Assembly: GCF_003003265.1 (NCBI RefSeq)
Contig: NZ_PVTL01000007.1
Span: forward strand, 1 to 64,000
DNA: 64,000 nt
Direction of reading: 5' to 3'
DNA from: Glaciihabitans tibetensis
Lineage (GTDB): Bacteria; Actinomycetota; Actinomycetes; Actinomycetales; Microbacteriaceae
A program made the translations under genes and the position numbers. The notes below the pieces were generated by a model, which ran no database searches, had not been told where the DNA came from, and saw only the letters and a program-made list of their open reading frames with translations. Shown piece after piece: positions 34,646 to 43,321 of this stretch; positions within the stretch are counted from its first letter, which is position 1, and every line of letters starts with the position of its first letter.

Positions 34646-35284
34646 ATGGAACTGCTTACAGACTTCTTGCTCTCGGCGGTCAGCTCTCCCTGGGTCTACC
34701 TCGTTGTGTTCGCCATCGTGGTGATTGACGGTTTCTTTCCGCCGGTGCCGAGCGAGAGCATCGTGGTGGTTGCCGCCGCGCTCGGCGTGAGCGCGGGAAG
34801 CCCGAACCCGATCGTGATCGTGGTGCTCGCAGCAATCGGTGCCGCCCTGGGCGACAACATCGCCTATTGGATCGGCAGCAGGATCGGGGTCTCGCGATTT
34901 CGCTGGATGCGGGGCCCCCGGGCTGCGAGCGCCATCGACCGGGCCGGCCGTGGGCTCGTCGTGCGGCCGGCCAGCCTGCTGCTGACCGCCCGGTACATTC
35001 CGGTCGGGCGCACCGCGGTGAACATGACCGCGGGCGCGACTGAATTTCCGCACCGCCGCTTCTGGCCGCTGACCATGCTCGCAGGCGCCTGCTGGGCGGT
35101 CTATTCCGTGCTCATCGGCACCATCGCGGGGGCCTGGGTGAAGGACCAACCGCTGCTCGGTGCCGCGATCGGCGTGGTGCTCGCCCTCACGCTCGGGCTG
35201 GTCATCGACCGGATCGCCTCGGCTGCCGCCCGGCGTCAGAGATGGAGCGCGCCGCTATCGCTTCGCGGCCGCGGCCTCGAGTAG
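34646..35284 (+). CDS. DedA-family membrane protein
   Basis: A 212-residue inner-membrane protein of the DedA (SNARE-associated/VTT) family, now linked to lipid flipping and membrane homeostasis. Conserved features: VIDGFFPPVPSESIVVVAAALG near the start, GAALGDNIAYWIGSRIG, the basic-Arg loop RYIPVGRTAVNMTAGAT and the re-entrant segments. The start ATG 34646 follows a simple GAATC repeat. The last 30 bases overlap the end of the convergent Lrp gene, an antisense overlap. Confidence 0.9.
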   Translation: MELLTDFLLSAVSSPWVYLVVFAIVVIDGFFPPVPSESIVVVAAALGVSAGSPNPIVIVVLAAIGAALGDNIAYWIGSRIGVSRFRWMRGPRAASAIDRAGRGLVVRPASLLLTARYIPVGRTAVNMTAGATEFPHRRFWPLTMLAGACWAVYSVLIGTIAGAWVKDQPLLGAAIGVVLALTLGLVIDRIASAAARRQRWSAPLSLRGRGLE

Positions 35285-35728
35285 AGCGCGCATGCGCAAC
35301 GGCATCGCCTCGCTCAGCGACACCGCCGTGTTGGTGCGCACGACGCCCGGCACGCCGATGACCGCCCGGGTGACCCGCAGCAGGTCTTCGGTGTCCCGGG
35401 CAACAACCTTCACCAGCAGGTCAGCGTCGCCGGTGATGGAATGGATCTCAACGACTTCGGGCAATTCAGCCAGACCCTCCGTCGTGAGGTCGCCGTCAAC
35501 CTGACTGATCGCGATGGAGACGAACGCCACCAGACCGTAACCCAGCGCAACAGCATTGACCCGGCGACTGGTTTCCCGGAGCGCCCCGCTCTCACCGAGT
35601 CGGCGAAGCCGCCCCTGCACCGTGTTGCGCGCGATGCCCAGGGTGCGCGAGAGAGCAAGCACCGTGGCATCCGGATCCTCATCGAGCGCGAGGAGCAGGC
35701 GGGCATCCAACGAATCTATGGTGGGCAT
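35255..35728 (-). CDS. Lrp/AsnC-family transcriptional regulator
   Basis: A 157-residue regulator with an N-terminal helix-turn-helix (LDARLLLALDEDPDATVLALSRTLG, then ARNTVQGRLRRL) and a C-terminal RAM/ligand domain (ITGDADLLVKVVARD). Usual family length. The target is unknown; it lies divergent from the YitT-family gene, whose start is 99 bases away, so that gene is a possible target. ATG 35728 was chosen because it gives the canonical start MPTIDSLDARLL. Confidence 0.9.
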   Translation of the reverse strand: MPTIDSLDARLLLALDEDPDATVLALSRTLGIARNTVQGRLRRLGESGALRETSRRVNAVALGYGLVAFVSIAISQVDGDLTTEGLAELPEVVEIHSITGDADLLVKVVARDTEDLLRVTRAVIGVPGVVRTNTAVSLSEAMPLRMRALLEAAAAKR

Positions 35729-35827
35729 CTGAGCATTCTGGCACCTCTGGGGGAATCTGCACTCCTTTATGCGCAGCGAGGCGACCTCGGGTTGCGCGTG
35801 CGCGGCATTCGCCCACACAATGGCGGG

Positions 35828-36637
35828 ATGCCCTCCACCGCGCCCTCCGAGCCCCTGGTCCCAGCCGAGCCCGTCGTCTCCGCGGAGCCCGTCGTCTCCG
35901 CGGGGCCCGTCGTCTCCGCGGGGCCCGTCGTCTCCGCGGGGCCCGTCGTCTCCGCGGGGCCCGTCGTCTCCGCCGAGCCCGTCGTCTCCGTAGAGCCCCA
36001 GAGCAACGCCGCACCGGCGGGTGGCGGTCGCGCGCCGCAGAACCCGCTCCGCCACTCCGTCGTCGAAGACGTTTTGGGGATTCTGACCGGAACCCTCGTG
36101 GTCTCGCTTGGGCTCTTTCTGCTCAAGAGCACCGCGGCGGTGACGGGCGGCACCGCGGGTCTCGCGCTGCTGGTCAGCTACGCAGCGCCCGTGCCGTTCG
36201 GCGTACTCTTTTTCGCGATCAACCTGCCGTTCTTCGTGCTCGCGCTGTGGAAAAAAGGCCTGAACTTCACCCTGCGCACGGTCGTCGCGGTGGCCCTCGT
36301 TTCCCTGTTGTCTGAGGTGCATCCGAACGCGCTGCAGTTGTCAGAGCTCAACCCCGTGTACGCCGTGATCACGGGCAATGCGCTCGCGGGCGTGGGGCTG
36401 CTCATCCTCTTCCGGCACAAGGCGAGTCTCGGCGGGTTCAACATCCTCGCGCTGATCATCCAGGACCGGTTCGGCTGGCGCGCCGGGTACACCCAGATGG
36501 CGCTCGACGTGGTCATCATCCTCGCGGCATTCGCGGTCGCCCCGCCGCTCACCGTGGCGATGTCCGCGGCCGGAGCCGTTCTGCTCAACCTGATTCTCGC
36601 CCTCAACCACCGACCGGGCCGGTACGTCGGCGCGTAG
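35828..36637 (+). CDS. YitT-family membrane protein with repeat N-terminus
   Basis: A 269-residue protein whose C-terminal 200 residues form a YitT-type membrane domain (DVLGILTGTLVVSLGLFLLK, GGTAGLALLVSY, FNILALIIQDRFGWRAGYTQM). The family's transport role is not established. The first 70 residues are a cytoplasmic or extracellular low-complexity tail made of seven EPVVSA/GPVVSA hexapeptides, encoded by an 18-bp tandem repeat. Start ATG 35828 has weak Shine-Dalgarno support (GGCGGG), so an internal start after the repeat remains possible. Confidence 0.8.
   Translation: MPSTAPSEPLVPAEPVVSAEPVVSAGPVVSAGPVVSAGPVVSAGPVVSAEPVVSVEPQSNAAPAGGGRAPQNPLRHSVVEDVLGILTGTLVVSLGLFLLKSTAAVTGGTAGLALLVSYAAPVPFGVLFFAINLPFFVLALWKKGLNFTLRTVVAVALVSLLSEVHPNALQLSELNPVYAVITGNALAGVGLLILFRHKASLGGFNILALIIQDRFGWRAGYTQMALDVVIILAAFAVAPPLTVAMSAAGAVLLNLILALNHRPGRYVGA
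35867..35992. repeat. 18-bp minisatellite encoding (E/G)PVVSA x7
   Basis: Seven head-to-tail units of the form GRGCCCGTCGTCTCCGCG; the middle copies are identical. The unit length is a multiple of three, so unit gain or loss keeps the reading frame. Confidence 0.9.
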
Positions 36638-36646
36638 CATCGAAGC

Positions 36647-37006
36647 GTGACCCCGGACTCCCTCCTGCAGTTCTGTCTCAGCCTCCCGCAGGCGACCGAG
36701 ACCTTCCCGTTCGGCGAGGAAACGTCCGTGTTCAAGACCAGCGGAAACGACAAGATCTTTGCGCTGTCGTCACTCGACAAGGAGCCGCTCTCGGTTTCCC
36801 TCAAGTGTGACCCGCAGGACAGCATCGCCCTCCGCGAGGAGTACCCGCAGATCACGCCCGGCTACCACCTCAACAAGCGACACTGGATCACTATCGAGCT
36901 TGACGGAGCCGTGCCGGATGACCTCGTCGAAGCCCTGATCCGGGGCAGCCACGCTCTGGTGCGACCGAAGACTCCGAAAATTCCGAGGCAGCCGGGCAAG
37001 AGCTAG
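36647..37006 (+). CDS. MmcQ/YjbR family protein
   Basis: A 119-residue protein of the MmcQ/YjbR-like family (CyaY-like DNA-binding fold). Diagnostic segments are LPQATETFPFGEETSVFKT, KIFALSSL, SVSLKCDPQD and GYHLNKRHWITIEL. The biochemical role is unclear. It starts at GTG 36647, nine bases after the YitT stop, so it is probably co-transcribed with that gene, and its end overlaps the convergent dioxygenase-like gene by 4 bases. Confidence 0.85.
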   Translation: MTPDSLLQFCLSLPQATETFPFGEETSVFKTSGNDKIFALSSLDKEPLSVSLKCDPQDSIALREEYPQITPGYHLNKRHWITIELDGAVPDDLVEALIRGSHALVRPKTPKIPRQPGKS

Positions 37007-37980
37007 TTGGGGGGCGTGCCACCGCCACCGCTTGGCGGCGTGCCGCCACCGCCACCGCCACCGCCGGCGGGGGAGGACCCGCCGCCCGGCGTTGTCGCGG
37101 TGTCGACCCCGACGGATAGGCTCACGACGTAGCCGCCGGTTGTGTCTCCGGTGGCGGTCGCCAGCTGGAGGGCGCCGCCGTCGTCTCCGAACACGTTGTC
37201 CGAGTCGAGGCTCACCTGCTTCATATTGGCCGTGGAACCCTCGTATTCCTCAAGCACATATACGCCGGTGGAGACGTCTTCCGGCAGGGCCGCCTGCGAG
37301 GTCGCGATCGCATTCGTGCTGTCGGTGATCGAGTCCACGTCGGGGTAGACCTCGAAGTGGATGTGCGGCCAGCGGCCGGTGTAGCAGGCGGGGTAGATCG
37401 ACGTGAACGTCACCTTTCCGTCGGCGTCGGCTACCTGCACCCCCCGCAGATAGGTTTCGTTCTCGATGCCCTCCGAGTACATCGAGTAGCCCCCGGCGCT
37501 GTCGCAGTGCCAGACGTAGACGGCGACCCCGGCGAAGGGTGCGCCGTTGTTGGCCAGGTCCAGGATCGTGAGGGTGAAGGTCATGGGCACGCCCGTGGCA
37601 GTCAACCCGCCGTCGATGCTTGAGCGGATGTCACGGCGCACGATTCCCGATTGCTCGAGCACATCGGCTCCATTAGAATCATCGCCCGGATACGGCCCCG
37701 CGGTCTCGTCGGGGATCTCACCGGTCGAGGTTGTCGCTGTTCCGCCCGAGCCCGAGGCGCTTCTGTCCGAGTCGCCAGAGGCGTCAGTAGCGCAGGCGGC
37801 GAGCGCCACCGCGCCGACGCCGAGACCGAGCAAGCCCAACACGCTACGCCGGCTGATCAGGGTGCGCAGGTCGAACGCGACGCCCTGATCGACCACCTCT
37901 TCGTCCGCTCGGTCGAGAAGACGTCCTTCGTAGCGGGGACCTTCGGGCGTTGAATCAGGTTCAGGAATGCGGCTCATCAT
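37003..37980 (-). CDS. Exported intradiol dioxygenase-like lipoprotein
   Basis: A 325-residue protein of the intradiol ring-cleavage dioxygenase family. The signal segment contains SRRSVLGLLGLG, a twin-arginine-like motif, and ends in lipobox LAAC, so a Tat-exported lipoprotein is likely. The catalytic beta fold starts at ETAGPYPGD and has VAVYVWHCDSAGGYSMYS and the iron-site signature CYTGRWPHIHFEVY (Tyr plus HIH). Ligands for a non-heme Fe(III) site thus appear present. The last 25 residues are a Gly/Pro-rich tail. The substrate is unknown; secreted intradiol-like proteins of this kind are common in actinobacteria. ATG 37980 or 37977 starts the protein. Confidence 0.85.
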   Translation of the reverse strand: MMSRIPEPDSTPEGPRYEGRLLDRADEEVVDQGVAFDLRTLISRRSVLGLLGLGVGAVALAACATDASGDSDRSASGSGGTATTSTGEIPDETAGPYPGDDSNGADVLEQSGIVRRDIRSSIDGGLTATGVPMTFTLTILDLANNGAPFAGVAVYVWHCDSAGGYSMYSEGIENETYLRGVQVADADGKVTFTSIYPACYTGRWPHIHFEVYPDVDSITDSTNAIATSQAALPEDVSTGVYVLEEYEGSTANMKQVSLDSDNVFGDDGGALQLATATGDTTGGYVVSLSVGVDTATTPGGGSSPAGGGGGGGGTPPSGGGGTPPN

Positions 37981-38112
37981 CGTCTCTCGCGGTGGTGGGT
38001 GATCGGTGCATCCACCACCCTCGGCCACCCTGCTGTCGGCTGCATATGCGGTGCCTCGGATTCCGCTGTGAACGAAGACTGGGATGTCAGTGGTCAGCGA
38101 GAGTGTCGGCAC

Positions 38113-38580
38113 ATGACAACTCAACCCATCACCATTGCCCACATTCTGACCCACTTTTTCGCCGCGTACCTGGACGGTAAAACCGGGGTGACCCGACGGC
38201 GCACTGACGAGGCCATCCACCAGCTGCGCGCCTGCATCGATGCCGAGGCGGAGAGAATCCTCGAGGAGGATGACCTCCGCCTCCTGGCTGCGGAAAGACA
38301 ATTCGACGAGTACGAAGCGGTCGCCCGGGTGATGCAGGCGGATGACCTCGTGTTCCTCCTGTCGATCTTTGTCGAGCCGCAGTGGCAACCGAACGACCGT
38401 CTTCAGCGCGCGGCGCAGCTGCAGCTGACGGAGAAACTTTTGGCGTTCATCCTCACCCGGCGTCTCGTCGACCGGCGCGAGCTTGCTTGCCCGATCCTCG
38501 ACGTGCAGGCGGGTATCAGCCGAGGCCGGGCGGAGTTGCGCAGCCAGCGCGCCAGCGCTCAGGGGCGAGGTGTCGGCTAA
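38113..38580 (+). CDS. Hypothetical helical protein
   Basis: A 155-residue protein starting MTTQPITIAHILTHF. It is charged and predicted mostly helical (TRRRTDEAIHQLRACIDAEAERILEEDD, LQRAAQLQLTEKLLAFILTRRLVD in parts), with no signal peptide, membrane segment or motif I recognise. It faces away from the dioxygenase gene across 132 bases and converges on the HAD gene. An upstream in-frame ATG at 37999 would add 38 unconvincing residues. Confidence 0.55.
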   Translation: MTTQPITIAHILTHFFAAYLDGKTGVTRRRTDEAIHQLRACIDAEAERILEEDDLRLLAAERQFDEYEAVARVMQADDLVFLLSIFVEPQWQPNDRLQRAAQLQLTEKLLAFILTRRLVDRRELACPILDVQAGISRGRAELRSQRASAQGRGVG

Positions 38581-38624
38581 AGCCGGTGTCGCCTAGCGGT
38601 GGCGCCGCCTCGCGGAGGTGTCGC

Positions 38625-39440
38625 CTAGCGCAGGTGCGGGAACGCGTTGAGGATGCTGGTGACCACGCCGTCGTCGATGTTCGACGGCGCGATGTGACGT
38701 GCGCGGGCACGGATTGACGGGTGGGCATTCGCGACGGCGTAAGAATGCTCCGCGGCATCCAACATTTCGGCGTCGTTCAAAAAATCACCGAACGCCATCG
38801 TCTGCGCCCGAGTGATGCCCAGGTGATCCTGCAGCCGGATCAGCGCCGTCCCCTTGTTGACCCCGGGCGGCATGACGTCGACCCAGTTTTCGCCGGAGAC
38901 CACGACATCCGCCGGGAGGTTGAGGCCGAGGATGGCGGGAGCCGTACGCGACTCGGCCAGGCCGACGTCGTAAATTGCGATCTTGAGGACGGCGTCGTCG
39001 ACTGCCGCTGCACGCGCATCGGCGACGATTTCGACGGCCGCGTAGTAGCGGCGCACGTGGGCGACGAACGCATCGTCGGTGCGCTCGATGTAGGCGGTGC
39101 GGGCTCCGCAGACGACAAAGCCGATGTCCGCTCCCGCTGCCGCGACCTCTTTCACCCAGTTGACGATCGGCGCGATGATGGCCTGGTCGACGGGTTCCCG
39201 CGAGAGGGCAACGCCGTCGCGCATCACGTTGGTGCCGTTCTCGGCGATGTAGACCAAACCAGGGCGATCTCCGAACACCGACAGCAGGGTCTGGTACTGC
39301 CGTCCGCTGCCGGGTGAGAAGAGGATTCCCGCGTCGGTGAGGCTGTCGAGAAGCGGCCAGAACGTGGCGGGCACATTGCCGTCGCCGTCGAGGAGGGTGC
39401 CGTCCATGTCGGAGACGATGAGGCGGATGTCGGCGGGCAT
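38625..39440 (-). CDS. HAD-superfamily hydrolase, Cof type (HAD-IIB)
   Basis: A 271-residue phosphatase of the Cof/HAD-IIB subfamily. Motif I is VSDMDGTLLDGDGNVP, motif II SPGSGRQYQ, the cap carries YIAENGTNV, motif III lysine is in GVNKGTALI, and motif IV is FGDFLNDAEML. It removes phosphate from small sugar phosphates or cofactors. I chose ATG 39440; GTG 39455 is an alternative. It is a single gene. Confidence 0.9.
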   Translation of the reverse strand: MPADIRLIVSDMDGTLLDGDGNVPATFWPLLDSLTDAGILFSPGSGRQYQTLLSVFGDRPGLVYIAENGTNVMRDGVALSREPVDQAIIAPIVNWVKEVAAAGADIGFVVCGARTAYIERTDDAFVAHVRRYYAAVEIVADARAAAVDDAVLKIAIYDVGLAESRTAPAILGLNLPADVVVSGENWVDVMPPGVNKGTALIRLQDHLGITRAQTMAFGDFLNDAEMLDAAEHSYAVANAHPSIRARARHIAPSNIDDGVVTSILNAFPHLR

Positions 39441-39655
39441 TGTTTCAACGGTCACGCGGCAGTTTACCGCTCGTCGAGTGGGGCCCGGTCGAGCGGGAGG
39501 CCCGGTCGAGCGCGAGGCGGATGAACAGATGCTCAGCCGACCTGCCCGGCCTTTCACCCGGCACTTTGCGGATACGGTAGGAAATCGGGTGATTTTCCGC
39601 AGTCGACAGCCAACAAATCGGCCCGCTACGCGTGCGCGCGGGAAGGAGAGTCCAC

Positions 39656-41242
39656 GTGGAAGCTCTCGCCGTTGTTGTGCTCGTCGGAGCCATCATCGTG
39701 ATCGGGGCAGTCGCGGCTCCGCGGCTGCACGTCCCCACACCCCTCCTGCTGTTGCTCCTTGGCATCGCGGTGGGCTTCGTTCCTCAGGAGCGGGAGGTGC
39801 AACTGCCCTCGGAGGCAGTCCTGGTGCTGTTCCTTCCGGCGCTGCTGTTCTGGGAAAGCCTGACGACATCTCTGCGGGAGATCCGGCGAGACCTGCGGGG
39901 GATACTGCTGCTGTCCACACTCCTCGTGGTCGCGACCGCATTCGGCGTCGCGGGCATCGCCACGGCTCTTGGCCTCACCTGGGGCGCGGCGCTCATCCTC
40001 GGCGCCGCGCTGGCACCGACTGACGCGACCGCCGTCGGCGCGATCGCCAAGTCGCTTCCGCACCGCAACATGACAGTGCTCCGTGCGGAGAGCCTGATGA
40101 ACGACGGCACGGCGCTCGTCATCTTCAGCATCGCGGTCGGCATCGGGGTGAGCCAGATCGATTACTCCGGGTGGCAAATCACCGGCCTGGTCGCGCTCGC
40201 TTATCTCGGGGGCGGGTTGATCGGCGCGCTCGCCGGCTGGGGCGGCACGCTGATCCTTGCCCGAATCCGGGAACCGATCGCGAACAATGCCCTGCTCGTC
40301 GTCATCCCGTTCGCCGCATTTCTGGTCGCGGAGCTCATCAGCGCGTCAGGCGTGATCGCGGTCGTCGTCGCCGGGCTGGCGCTCAGTCAGTCAGGACCAC
40401 GCGTCGGCACGCCGCAGGCCCGCCAGCAGTCGCTCGCGTTCTGGTCGCTGGCCACCTTTTTTCTCAACAGCGCACTGTTCGTGCTCGTCGGCATCGAGGT
40501 GCACGTCGCCGTGAACGCGGTCGAAGGTGACGCGTTCGGACCGCTCCTTCTGCTCACCCTGTTTGCGTGGATCGCCGTCCTGGTCATCCGCTTCGGGTTC
40601 CAGATGGCATCGGTTTTCCTGATTCGCCTGCTCGATCGGCGCCCCTCACAGCGGGGCCGCCGGATGTCACACCGTGCCCGCGTCGTTTCGACGGTCTCCG
40701 GATTCCGCGGGGCGGTGTCCCTCGCAGTCGCCCTCGCGGTGCCGACGGTACTCGCCTCGGGTGAACCATTCCCCGGCCGGGACGAGATTGTCTTCGTCAC
40801 CACCGGAGTCGTGTTACTCACCCTGATCGTTCAGGGATTGCTCCTTCCGCTGGTCATCCGCTGGGCCCATTTCGAGCCCGACACCGCCTTCGACGACGAG
40901 CTCGCGGGGGCCGAACTCGCGGCCACGACGGCAGCCCTCGAGCATCTCACCGAAGAGGCCGCGCGGCTCGGCACGGACGCCGGGGTGCGCGACCGGGTTG
41001 CGGCGCAGTTCGAAGAACACCGCGCGCTACTGGACGCGTCGCCGGGGGTCGAGGAGGACGAGCTGCTTCGCGCCCAGGACCGTCAGGCGATGGAGCTGCG
41101 CCTCGCCCTCCTTGAGCGCAAACGCGCCGTAATGATCGAACTGCGCGACGGCGGCACCATCAACGACACGACACTGCGCACCATGCAGACTCGCCTCGAC
41201 CGGGAAGCGCTGCGGCTCACCCAGCCTGAGATTCTCGAGTAG
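39656..41242 (+). CDS. CPA1-family Na+/H+ antiporter
   Basis: A 528-residue monovalent cation/proton antiporter. About 12 transmembrane helices include GAALAPTDATAVGAIAKSL and AESLMNDGTALVIFSIAVG, which hold the conserved Thr-Asp and Asn-Asp ion-site pairs of the CPA1 (NhaP/NHE) family, and the region FRGAVSLAVALAVPT. A cytoplasmic C-terminal helix-rich domain (about residues 410-528, many Glu/Arg) may regulate activity. The GTG start at 39656 has an excellent GGAAGGAGAG ribosome binding site. Its 3' end overlaps the convergent Ter-module HAD gene by 26 bases. Confidence 0.9.
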   Translation: MEALAVVVLVGAIIVIGAVAAPRLHVPTPLLLLLLGIAVGFVPQEREVQLPSEAVLVLFLPALLFWESLTTSLREIRRDLRGILLLSTLLVVATAFGVAGIATALGLTWGAALILGAALAPTDATAVGAIAKSLPHRNMTVLRAESLMNDGTALVIFSIAVGIGVSQIDYSGWQITGLVALAYLGGGLIGALAGWGGTLILARIREPIANNALLVVIPFAAFLVAELISASGVIAVVVAGLALSQSGPRVGTPQARQQSLAFWSLATFFLNSALFVLVGIEVHVAVNAVEGDAFGPLLLLTLFAWIAVLVIRFGFQMASVFLIRLLDRRPSQRGRRMSHRARVVSTVSGFRGAVSLAVALAVPTVLASGEPFPGRDEIVFVTTGVVLLTLIVQGLLLPLVIRWAHFEPDTAFDDELAGAELAATTAALEHLTEEAARLGTDAGVRDRVAAQFEEHRALLDASPGVEEDELLRAQDRQAMELRLALLERKRAVMIELRDGGTINDTTLRTMQTRLDREALRLTQPEILE

Positions 41243-42122
41243 GGCACGGCGCGGACGCTCCGGCACGCTCCGGCGAAAACCCGTCGAGCACGCGGCGGGT
41301 GATTGACGCCAGCAGTTCTTCCCCGGCCAGGATGCCCCGGGCGGTGGTCACCGTGAGGTTGGGTCCGACGAATCCCGCTTCGTCGAGCTCGCCGTGCGCC
41401 GGGCGGAACGCAACCTGCGCCTCCTCGAGCATGCGCTGGTCAAGCAGCGAGTCGCCCGCGGCGATAACGGGAGGGGAGCCCAGCCTGCGCCGAACCTCGG
41501 CGACGGCCGCACTCTTGTTCACCGCGTCGGGCACGCAGTAGAGCTTGCGGCCCTGCACGGAGACGGTCCAGCCGAGCGCCGCGCACTGCGCGTGAAGCCC
41601 GGCGATCCACTCGGACGGCATGGCATCCCGGTCGATGATCGCGTAGCTGAACAGGTCTTCTGCGGTGTGCACTCGCTGGATCCAACCCGACGCTGCCGGG
41701 TCCTCCAGCAGTGACCGCACCTCGGGCAGAGGCGCTGCCTCGTCGGTGAGCCGGGCGCGAAGAGACTCGGACCACGAGACATCCACCTCACCATGGGAGA
41801 GGATCGTGCCGCCATTGGTCGTGATGGCAAACCGCGGCACCCCGCCGGGCAGGCGCACGCGGCTGTACTGGGCGACCGTGCGCGTGGTCACCGGCACGAA
41901 GGTCGCCGTCGTCGTGAGCTCACGCAGAAGTTGCTCCGCGGCCCTGGTCATGTACGAGATCGGCACGCCCTGGTAGACCTCAGACACCACGATGGGGGGA
42001 GCATCGGCGTCGGGGGTGGTGAGCCAGAAGGCCCGCGACGAATAGATGAGGGTGCGGTCGAGGTCGCAGGCGACAAGGGGAACGTCGCTGAGGGGGATGT
42101 CGATGAGGCGGATGTCGCTCAC
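41217..42122 (-). CDS. HAD-family phosphatase of the Ter biosynthetic module
   Basis: A 301-residue HAD phosphatase. LVACDLDRTLIYSSRAFW is motif I, PVTTRTVAQY motif II, ITTNGGTILSHGEVDVS belongs to the cap, VNKSAAVAEVRRRLG holds the motif III Lys, and AAGDSLLDQRML is motif IV. HAD phosphatases are a regular part of the TerD-linked operon that comparative genomics (the Ter stress-response analysis from the Aravind group, as I recall) proposed to make a nucleoside-like metabolite. Its GTG start overlaps the StiP stop, so it is the last gene of the coupled HAD/StiP/PRTase/aldolase set. Confidence 0.85.
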   Translation of the reverse strand: MSDIRLIDIPLSDVPLVACDLDRTLIYSSRAFWLTTPDADAPPIVVSEVYQGVPISYMTRAAEQLLRELTTTATFVPVTTRTVAQYSRVRLPGGVPRFAITTNGGTILSHGEVDVSWSESLRARLTDEAAPLPEVRSLLEDPAASGWIQRVHTAEDLFSYAIIDRDAMPSEWIAGLHAQCAALGWTVSVQGRKLYCVPDAVNKSAAVAEVRRRLGSPPVIAAGDSLLDQRMLEEAQVAFRPAHGELDEAGFVGPNLTVTTARGILAGEELLASITRRVLDGFSPERAGASAPCPTRESQAG

Positions 42123-43321
42123 TGCACGGCCACGCTCTCTGAGTTTCCGAACCCGGGGTGAATCAGGCCGACGCAACTGTAGGGCAGGTCGGGCACCACC
42201 TCGATGGTGACGCCGCGCTGTTCGGCGAGCAGGAGCACGTGCGCCACCTCCGTGACCGCGTCCGCGCGCACGAGCACCTTCCACGGGACCCGGCGCAGCA
42301 GCACCCGGGTGGTCTCGCCCACTCCCGGCTTGACCAGGTTGACGTCGTTGATGCCGTACTCAGTGCTGATGCGTTCGACGGCCTTCCAGCCGATCCAGGA
42401 CGGGGTGCGGTCTTCGGCGGCGGCAACGGCGACGCCGGCCGAGACCTCGTCGTCGACGTCGGCGAAGTACGCGCAGACCGCGTCGAGGAACTCGCGCGAC
42501 ACATCGTTGTCGCGCAGCGCCGTGTAGAACTTCGCCCCGTGAAATTCGTTGTCGCCGATCAGCTGCTTGTTGAACACCGTGCGCGAGACGAGCCCGGACA
42601 CCGTCGAGTTCAGGCACGCCGACGGGATGAGGTAGTCCTCGCGGGTGCCGTGGATCGTGACGCAGTGCCCGGGGTCGGCCAGCACGGCCATGTTGTCGGA
42701 GAAGACGACGCCGTCGGTCTCGGCGAAGAGGGCGAGGGCCGCGGACAGCTCGCGCGTGATGGCGCCCTTGCCCGTCCAGCCGTCGACGAAGATGACCTGC
42801 TCCGGATCGTGGTGCGCGGCGAGGTAGCGCAGCGCGGTCTGGTCGAGGCCGACCCCGCGCACGATGCTCATCGTGTAGTGCGGCACGTCGATTCCGCGCA
42901 TCTGCATTGCCCAGCGTCGCATCAGGATGCCGATGGGTGTGCCGGCGCGGGCGAGGGAGACGAACACCGGACGGTCGCCCCGGGCCGCGAGGGCGAGGTC
43001 GGTCACCACGCCGACGGCGATGGCGAGCCGACGGCCCGATCGTTCGAGCGCCTCCCGGTACAGCTCCTCATACTCCGGCGACGGCAGGTATTCGATCGGC
43101 AGCGACTCGGCGTAGTTCGCCTGGCCGCTCTGGATGGCCTGCTCGCGTTCCTCGGCCGGAGCCTCAAGGGCGGCATCGCGGAGGTCCTGCAGTAGCCAGC
43201 TCACGTCATCCGCGGCGTAGGAGCCGAACTCAGGACCGCTGAGCGGCTGCGGTAGCGCGAGCGACTGCGGCAGAGGTGTTGCTGGCGAAGGTGTCGCCGC
43301 GTCGGGGTGAACAGTGGTCAT
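42119..43321 (-). CDS. StiP family protein of the Ter operon (PELOTA-like C-terminus)
   Basis: A 400-residue protein of the family annotated as cysteine protease StiP. Recognised segments are YAADDVSWLLQDL, QSGQANYAESLPIEYLPSP, PVFVSLARAGTPIGILMRRWA, VPHYTMSIVRGVG and VIFVDGWTGKGAI. The segment that includes the last of these is PRTase-like, so the protease label may be misleading. The last 60 residues (VPWKVLVRADAVTEVAHVLLLAEQRGV, VGLIHPGFGN) match the PELOTA-like RNA-binding domain often attached to this family. It overlaps both neighbours by 4 bp (coupled translation), tying it to the PRTase and HAD. Confidence 0.85.
   Translation of the reverse strand: MTTVHPDAATPSPATPLPQSLALPQPLSGPEFGSYAADDVSWLLQDLRDAALEAPAEEREQAIQSGQANYAESLPIEYLPSPEYEELYREALERSGRRLAIAVGVVTDLALAARGDRPVFVSLARAGTPIGILMRRWAMQMRGIDVPHYTMSIVRGVGLDQTALRYLAAHHDPEQVIFVDGWTGKGAITRELSAALALFAETDGVVFSDNMAVLADPGHCVTIHGTREDYLIPSACLNSTVSGLVSRTVFNKQLIGDNEFHGAKFYTALRDNDVSREFLDAVCAYFADVDDEVSAGVAVAAAEDRTPSWIGWKAVERISTEYGINDVNLVKPGVGETTRVLLRRVPWKVLVRADAVTEVAHVLLLAEQRGVTIEVVPDLPYSCVGLIHPGFGNSESVAVQ

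Noticed and set aside
42119-43321. StiP as an actual cysteine protease
   Set aside because: The name is inherited; I could not find a convincing Cys-His pair, while PRTase-like and PELOTA-like segments are visible. The activity is left open.
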